The position numbers were made by a program, and so were the translations under genes. 8,382 nucleotides of DNA from Candidatus Zixiibacteriota bacterium. Lineage in GTDB: Bacteria; Zixibacteria; MSB-5A5; GN15; PGXB01. Positions 4,400-8,382 of the stretch are shown in pieces. The stretch covers positions 1 through 8,382 of the forward strand of contig JAAERC010000064.1 of assembly GCA_024230695.1 (NCBI GenBank), read 5' to 3'. Positions within the stretch are counted from its first letter, which is position 1, and each line of letters begins with the position of its first letter. The notes beneath the pieces are model-generated. The model did no database searches. It saw nothing but the letters and a program-made list of their open reading frames with translations, and had not been told where the DNA came from.

Positions 4400-6826
4400 C
4401 TACTCTTCCTTAACAATTCTGGCGACGTCGGTGACTTTATCGTCAGCGTCAAGTGAGATCAACCGCACACCCTGTGTGTTTCGGCTGATAACATTAATAT
4501 CTTTCACTCGTTGTCTATTGGCAATACCATTACGTGTTATCAATATCATCTCATCGTCATCAACAACCTCTTTTACCGCCACTACTTCCCCGTTTCGTTC
4601 GGTTGCTTTGATGTTTATAACACCCTTACCGCCACGGTTGGTTATGCGATAATCGGCGATATTGGTCCGTTTGCCATATCCATTTTCACACACCGTCAAA
4701 AGTGAAGCATCCCGTTTGACAACCACCATCCCGATTACATAATCATCGAGCCGTAGTTTGACACCATGCACACCATAAGCGGTGCGACCCATCGCCCGGA
4801 TTTTTTCTTCGGGGAACCTGATCGCCTGACCCATCCGGGTAGCCAATACAATATCAAAACCGCCATCACTTATTGAGGCTTCAATCAGCTCATCTTTTTC
4901 TGGGAGATTTATCGCGTTGATTCCGGTTATCCGGGGATTTGAGAAAGCATCCAGCGATGTTTTCTTGATCTGCCCGTCTTTGGTAGCCATTACAATATAT
5001 TTATCAGGATCAAATGAACGAACCTTACAAAAAGCGGTGATAATTTCGTCATCACCAAGATTGCACATATTCACAATCGGTTTACCACGAGCAATCCGTC
5101 CACCAGTTGGAATCGCATGCACTTTCACCCAGTAGCAACGTCCCTTATTTGAGAAAAACAGAATATAATCATGGGTTGAAGCAATAAACAGATGTTCGGC
5201 AAAATCCTGATCACGGGTCTCGATTCCTTTGGAACCACGCCCGCCGCGATTCTGTCGGCGATACATCGAAATTGTTAAGCGTTTGACATAACCGAGATGC
5301 GATATAGTAATAACCATATCTTCTTCGGCAATCAGATCCTCAACAGTAAAATCTTCTGCCTCATCCTGAATCATCGTCCGACGGTCATCCGCATATTTTC
5401 TCTTCAGTTCCAAAAGTTCTTCTTTAATAATTGCCATCCGCCGTGGTTTCGACTTCAAAATATCTTTTAACTCAGCAATCAGCTTTATTATGGCAATATA
5501 TTCCTCTTCAATTTTATCCCGCTCTAATCCCGTCAATCGAGCCAGACGCATCTCCAGAATAGCAGAGGCCTGGATCTCCGAAAGTTTGAATTTTTTCATC
5601 AACCCGGCGCGGGCGGTCGGAGTATCTTTTGAAGATTTAATAAGTTTAATGATCGCGTCGATATTATCGAGTGCAATTTTATATCCCTCAAGAATATGCG
5701 CCCTCGCCTCTGCCTTGGCCAGATCAAACTGCGTCCGTCTAACGACAACCTCATGACGATGTTTCAGGAATTCGTCAAGGATCTCTTTTAATGTCAGAAC
5801 TTTCGGAATCCCGCCAACCAGTGCCAGCATATTGATAGCAAAAGTTGATTGCATCTGAGTATGTTTATATAATTGATTAAGGACAATATCAGCCTGAGCA
5901 TCACGTTTCAGTTCAATAACTATCCGCATTCCGTCGCGATCAGATTCATCGCGTAGGTCAGATATTCCTTCGATTTTTTTATCACGAACCAGATCGGCAA
6001 TTTTTTCGAGTAAATTCGATTTATTAACCTGATATGGTATCTCAGAGACAACAATTGAATCTTTGCCGCTTTTCTGTTTTTCCACCATCGCTCTGGCCCG
6101 AACAAGCAGTCGCCCCTTACCGGTCTTATATGCCGAGCTAATCCCATCCCGGCCATTGATAATACCACCGGTCGGAAAATCGGGACCCGGAATTATCTCA
6201 AGCAGTTCATCGGAATTGGTTTCGGGATTATCAATTATCGCCGTCAGACCATCGACGATCTCACCCAGATTATGCGCCGGAATATTCGACGCCATCCCGA
6301 CCGCAATACCAGAGGTGCCATTACATATCAGATTAGGAAACCTGCCCGGTAAAACTTTTGGTTCTTTGCGGGTTTCATCGTAGTTCATCATCTTATCGAC
6401 AGTTTCTTTTTCAAGGTCGGCCAGCATTTCCATTGCAATCGGAGTCATCCGCGCTTCAGTATATCTCATCGCCGCCGCGCCGTCGCCATCAACCGAACCA
6501 AAGTTTCCCTGGCCATCAACCAGCGGGTACCGCAGATTGAAATCCTGGGCCATACGAACTAGTGTTGGATATATCACCTGTTCACCATGTGGATGATAAT
6601 TACCCGAGGTATCACCGGAGATCTTGGCGCATTTACGATGCGGCCGACCGGGACTGAGTTTCAAATCATTCATGGCAACCATTATTCTGCGATTCGATGG
6701 TTTTAAACCATCGCGAACATCAGGTAAGGCACGATTGGTAATAACCGACATGGAGTAATCGAGATAAGAATTTTTCATCTCATCTTCTAAAAATATCGGA
6801 ACAATCTTTTCTCTTTCCATCGGCAT
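4400..6826 (-). CDS. gyrA: DNA gyrase subunit A
   Basis: The product is 808 aa and complete. GyrA is the breakage-reunion subunit of the A2B2 gyrase that introduces negative supercoils with ATP hydrolysed by GyrB. Numbering matches E. coli through the active site: [12 protein letters not shown] (32-43), the pocket [14 protein letters not shown] (75-88), DGQGNFGS, and AAMRYTEAR with Arg121 and catalytic Tyr122. A GyrA box QNRGGRG (525-531; consensus QRRGGKG) begins the DNA-wrapping C-terminal beta-pinwheel and separates it from ParC; later blades show repeated RGGKGV-like turns. The long acidic tail of E. coli GyrA (875 aa) is missing. At the two main quinolone-contact positions it has Gln83 and Pro87 instead of Ser and Asp. 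AGAGGA lies 6 bases before the chosen ATG; Met3 is the only close alternative. gyrB is not adjacent. Confidence 0.97.
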   Translation of the reverse strand: MPMEREKIVPIFLEDEMKNSYLDYSMSVITNRALPDVRDGLKPSNRRIMVAMNDLKLSPGRPHRKCAKISGDTSGNYHPHGEQVIYPTLVRMAQDFNLRYPLVDGQGNFGSVDGDGAAAMRYTEARMTPIAMEMLADLEKETVDKMMNYDETRKEPKVLPGRFPNLICNGTSGIAVGMASNIPAHNLGEIVDGLTAIIDNPETNSDELLEIIPGPDFPTGGIINGRDGISSAYKTGKGRLLVRARAMVEKQKSGKDSIVVSEIPYQVNKSNLLEKIADLVRDKKIEGISDLRDESDRDGMRIVIELKRDAQADIVLNQLYKHTQMQSTFAINMLALVGGIPKVLTLKEILDEFLKHRHEVVVRRTQFDLAKAEARAHILEGYKIALDNIDAIIKLIKSSKDTPTARAGLMKKFKLSEIQASAILEMRLARLTGLERDKIEEEYIAIIKLIAELKDILKSKPRRMAIIKEELLELKRKYADDRRTMIQDEAEDFTVEDLIAEEDMVITISHLGYVKRLTISMYRRQNRGGRGSKGIETRDQDFAEHLFIASTHDYILFFSNKGRCYWVKVHAIPTGGRIARGKPIVNMCNLGDDEIITAFCKVRSFDPDKYIVMATKDGQIKKTSLDAFSNPRITGINAINLPEKDELIEASISDGGFDIVLATRMGQAIRFPEEKIRAMGRTAYGVHGVKLRLDDYVIGMVVVKRDASLLTVCENGYGKRTNIADYRITNRGGKGVINIKATERNGEVVAVKEVVDDDEMILITRNGIANRQRVKDINVISRNTQGVRLISLDADDKVTDVARIVKEE

Positions 6827-6832
6827 AGTAAA

Positions 6833-6838
6833 TCCTCT
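6833..6838 (-). promoter_or_regulatory. Shine-Dalgarno site of gyrA
   Basis: On the minus strand AGAGGA ends 6 bases before the ATG at 6826. This favours that start over the in-frame ATG two codons later, which would be 12 bases away. Confidence 0.7.
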
Positions 6839-7124
6839 ATTAACTAACGGTGCATCAATTCTGTTTCAGACTATAAAGATACACATTTTTATGTTTAGAA
6901 GCAATAAAATGACGCATATTTATCAATATTTTTTCTCACATAACATTATGCTATTCAACCTGTTATATTGACACTCAAAAAATATTTATTAGGTTTTTAT
7001 CTTAATTGAAATTAATAAAGGTTCTGATTAAAAACCGGCTAAAAAATAGATGAGAGTAATAGTTTTGCTATAAAAAAGAAACATAAGCGATTTAAATAAT
7101 TTGAGATATAATATGAGTTAGAAA
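6839..7124. other. AT-rich spacer upstream of gyrA, no gene seen
   Basis: This spacer, very A/T rich, separates gyrA from the methyltransferase gene. It must hold the gyrA promoter or be crossed by read-through. On the minus strand TTGCTT, 17 bases, then TATCTT (about 6902-6874) is a weak candidate. A plus-strand TTGACA at 6968-6973 lacks a -10 at normal spacing. I see no terminator hairpin with a T run after the methyltransferase gene, and no RNA gene. Confidence 0.45.
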
Positions 7125-7721
7125 CTATGCTTTAGTGCCGACGGCAAGATACAAACCGGGATGATCGGTGATAGAGACATCAACAAAATTCCCCTTTTCG
7201 AACATCTCTTTCATTCTTTCTAACGGAGGAATATGGTCATCGGCTACCGGACCACCGGCTTCCAAATGATAGGTATCGAGTTCTTTACTGCTCAATAAAT
7301 GGATAATATGAAATTTAGCACCTTTTTTCAGGATACGCGAAGCTTCTTCCATAACCGATTCCTGACAGGTAAAATGTGCAAAAGCGGCAAAAGAAACAGC
7401 GACGTCAAATAAATCTGATTTTAATGGTAACATCTCGGCATCTGCATCAATCGCCATAATATTTTTAAATGGAAAATTTTTCCGTGCCTTTTTAACCATC
7501 TCAGAGGATAAATCGACCCCAACGACCAAACCTTCAGGGCCTACTCGTCGTCTAAGAAGATCAAATAACACGCCGGTGCCGCACCCGAGATCAACGATCT
7601 TATCATATTTTTTAATACCAAATGATTCAATCAGAAAAGAAAGGACTTCAAGGTCGTCGGCGGTGAACATCTTGTCCCATTCTTCTGCAAACGAATCAAA
7701 ATATTCTCTTCTGCTATTCAT
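7125..7721 (-). CDS. Class I SAM-dependent methyltransferase
   Basis: The product is a 198-aa cytoplasmic enzyme with a single Rossmann-type methyltransferase domain of the UbiE/Methyltransf_11 kind. Motif I is VDLGCGTG (43-50). The acidic residue binding the SAM ribose is in GVDLSSEM (68-75). DADAEMLPL (92-100) contacts the adenine, and FDVAVSFAAFAHF (105-117) is motif IV. After RILKKGAKFHI the C-terminal part has an unusual His-rich stretch, HLLSSKELDTYHLEAGGP (141-158) followed by DDH (161-163), which may form the acceptor or a metal site. The N-terminus RREYFDSFAEEWD is typical of small-molecule methyltransferases. The substrate is unknown. No Shine-Dalgarno precedes the ATG, and a TTGACA (minus strand 7757-7752) lies close enough to give an almost leaderless mRNA. 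It is divergent from uvrA. Confidence 0.88.
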   Translation of the reverse strand: MNSRREYFDSFAEEWDKMFTADDLEVLSFLIESFGIKKYDKIVDLGCGTGVLFDLLRRRVGPEGLVVGVDLSSEMVKKARKNFPFKNIMAIDADAEMLPLKSDLFDVAVSFAAFAHFTCQESVMEEASRILKKGAKFHIIHLLSSKELDTYHLEAGGPVADDHIPPLERMKEMFEKGNFVDVSITDHPGLYLAVGTKA

Positions 7722-7728
7722 ATCGTTT

Positions 7729-7757
7729 TAAATAATACGAAAAAGCGTAATTGTCAA
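7729..7757 (-). promoter_or_regulatory. Possible promoter of the methyltransferase gene
   Basis: On the minus strand TTGACA (7757-7752) is followed by TATTAT after 14 bases, or by TATTTA after 17 bases. One has a good -10 with poor spacing, the other good spacing with a poor -10. A start here would give a 5' leader of only a few bases, consistent with the missing Shine-Dalgarno. Two further minus-strand TATAAT hexamers lie at 7850-7845 and 7860-7855. Confidence 0.3.
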
Positions 7758-7843
7758 GCCTTTATCACAGCATTTGCTATCAAGCATAATAATTGAAATG
7801 TTAACTAAATATAAACGCCCAAATCGTCCAATATGTGATTCCG

Positions 7844-7863
7844 TATTATAAAATATTATAAGT
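7844..7863. repeat. Tandem AT-rich repeat with 10-bp period
   Basis: TATTATAA occurs at 7844-7851 and again at 7854-7861, exactly 10 bases apart, so both copies face the same side of the helix. On the minus strand each contains TATAAT. It directly abuts the dyad at 7861-7880 in the divergent control region. Confidence 0.45.
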
Positions 7864-7880
7864 ATATTTCAAAATATACT
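7861..7880. promoter_or_regulatory. 20-bp dyad, operator candidate between methyltransferase gene and uvrA
   Basis: AGTATATTT (7861-7869) and AAATATACT (7872-7880) are perfect 9-bp inverted arms around a 2-base centre. Its right end touches the possible uvrA -35 (7879-7884), so a bound protein could block uvrA transcription. uvrA is LexA-controlled in many bacteria, but the sequence resembles neither the E. coli (CTGT-N8-ACAG) nor the Bacillus (GAAC-N4-GTTC) LexA box. Confidence 0.4.
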
Positions 7881-7909
7881 AACATTAACGCTGAAATTGC
7901 TTATATTTG
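7879..7909 (+). promoter_or_regulatory. Possible uvrA promoter
   Basis: CTAACA (7879-7884; four of six matches to TTGACA), a 17-base spacer, then TATATT (7902-7907). The -10 region TATATTTG (7902-7909) also fits the TAnnTTTG element used by Bacteroidetes sigma factors, though no TTTG lies about 19 bases upstream. A start near 7914 would leave a leader of about 20 bases. Confidence 0.4.
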
Positions 7910-7933
7910 GAGCTTACAAAATTTTGAGGAAAT

Positions 7934-8382
7934 ATGGCCGAACTAAAGTATTTACATATAAAAGGTGCTCGAGAACATAACCTAAAAAATCTCGATCTAA
8001 AATTACCCCGCTATCAATTGATTGTAATAACCGGGTTGTCCGGTTCGGGTAAATCATCACTGGCTTTTGATACTATCTATGCCGAAGGACAGAGACGTTA
8101 TGTTGAATCATTATCGGCCTACGCCAGACAATTCTTGGGGCTGATGGAAAAACCTGATATCGATTTTATCGATGGCTTATCACCCGCAATATCTATTGAG
8201 CAAAAGGGCGCCGCAAAAAATCCGCGTTCCACTGTTGGAACCGTCACCGAAATATATGATTATTTGAGACTGATGTTTGCCCGTGTCGGAGTTCAGCATT
8301 GCACCAAATGCGGACGGCCTATAACACGGCAAACGGTTGAGCAGATTGTTGATTCGGTGTTATCTTTTGATGAGGGTACCCG
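7934..8382 (+). CDS. uvrA: Excinuclease ABC subunit UvrA (3'-truncated by window edge)
   Basis: Only the first 149 codons of an expected roughly 940 are present. UvrA is the damage-sensing ABC ATPase of nucleotide excision repair; it loads UvrB onto lesions. The N-terminus [16 protein letters not shown] leads to Walker [10 protein letters not shown] (34-42), then [18 protein letters not shown] and [15 protein letters not shown], hallmarks of UvrA, and [11 protein letters not shown] with [17 protein letters not shown] containing the Q-loop region. A CTKC pair (about 121-124) follows FARVGVQH; it occurs in many UvrA proteins and is distinct from the main zinc finger further on. The start is fixed: an in-frame TGA lies three codons before the ATG, and GAGGA (7926-7930) sits only 3 bases upstream, a tight spacing. 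Transcribed away from the methyltransferase gene. The identity is certain. Confidence 0.97.
   Translation, partial: MAELKYLHIKGAREHNLKNLDLKLPRYQLIVITGLSGSGKSSLAFDTIYAEGQRRYVESLSAYARQFLGLMEKPDIDFIDGLSPAISIEQKGAAKNPRSTVGTVTEIYDYLRLMFARVGVQHCTKCGRPITRQTVEQIVDSVLSFDEGT

Noticed and set aside
5920..6540. Several reading frames of 60-106 codons inside gyrA in other frames
   Set aside because: They are shadows of a strongly conserved coding sequence, with Arg/Ser/Pro-rich products and no ribosome sites.
4400..6826. Topoisomerase IV subunit A (parC) instead of gyrA
   Set aside because: A clear GyrA box (QNRGGRG, residues 525-531) and full beta-pinwheel favour gyrase; the paralogue cannot be compared here.
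6968..6973. Plus-strand TTGACA as a promoter in the gyrA upstream spacer
   Set aside because: No -10 at 16-18 bases and no gene downstream on that strand.

Overview
The window is about 40% G+C by eye and bacterial. It carries housekeeping genes (sigma-54, ribosome hibernation factor, DNA gyrase A, UvrA) mixed with small accessory genes and repeat-rich spacers. The gene order does not identify the organism. The protein features (GyrA with an [10 protein letters not shown] quinolone pocket, an rpoN-hpf pair, a TAnnTTTG-like box before uvrA) suggest a Gram-negative-type lineage, perhaps an uncultured FCB-group phylum such as Zixibacteria. That placement is a guess.

Layout. Bases 1-1335 (+) are the 3' part of rpoN. 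After a 296-base spacer comes hpf (1632-1991, +), closed by a strong bidirectional terminator. The convergent gap 1992-2200 holds a second, separate promoter-hairpin-T-tract module that could encode a roughly 75-nt small RNA. On the minus strand, an atypical SDR gene (2923-3771) and a DUF1295 membrane-protein gene (2201-2887) form a two-gene operon. A small HNH-nuclease gene (3922-4212, -) is bracketed by two direct copies of a short imperfect palindrome. The gap to gyrA (4213-4399) contains two related hairpins and a 14-bp direct repeat, which looks like a repeat cluster. gyrA (4400-6826, -) is complete and has lost both usual quinolone-contact residues. A 298-base AT-rich spacer leads to a SAM-dependent methyltransferase gene (7125-7721, -). 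A divergent 212-base control region, with a 20-bp dyad and a 10-bp-period AT repeat, precedes uvrA (7934 onward, +), which runs off the window.

How the genes relate. rpoN-hpf is a widely conserved neighbourhood linking alternative sigma-factor and stationary-phase functions. The SDR/DUF1295 pair probably acts together in a redox or lipid-modification step, but its substrate cannot be read from sequence. gyrA and uvrA are both DNA-topology/repair genes but are transcribed separately. The most unusual material is non-coding: the candidate small RNA, the repeat-flanked HNH cassette, the hairpin cluster after gyrA, and the dyad before uvrA.
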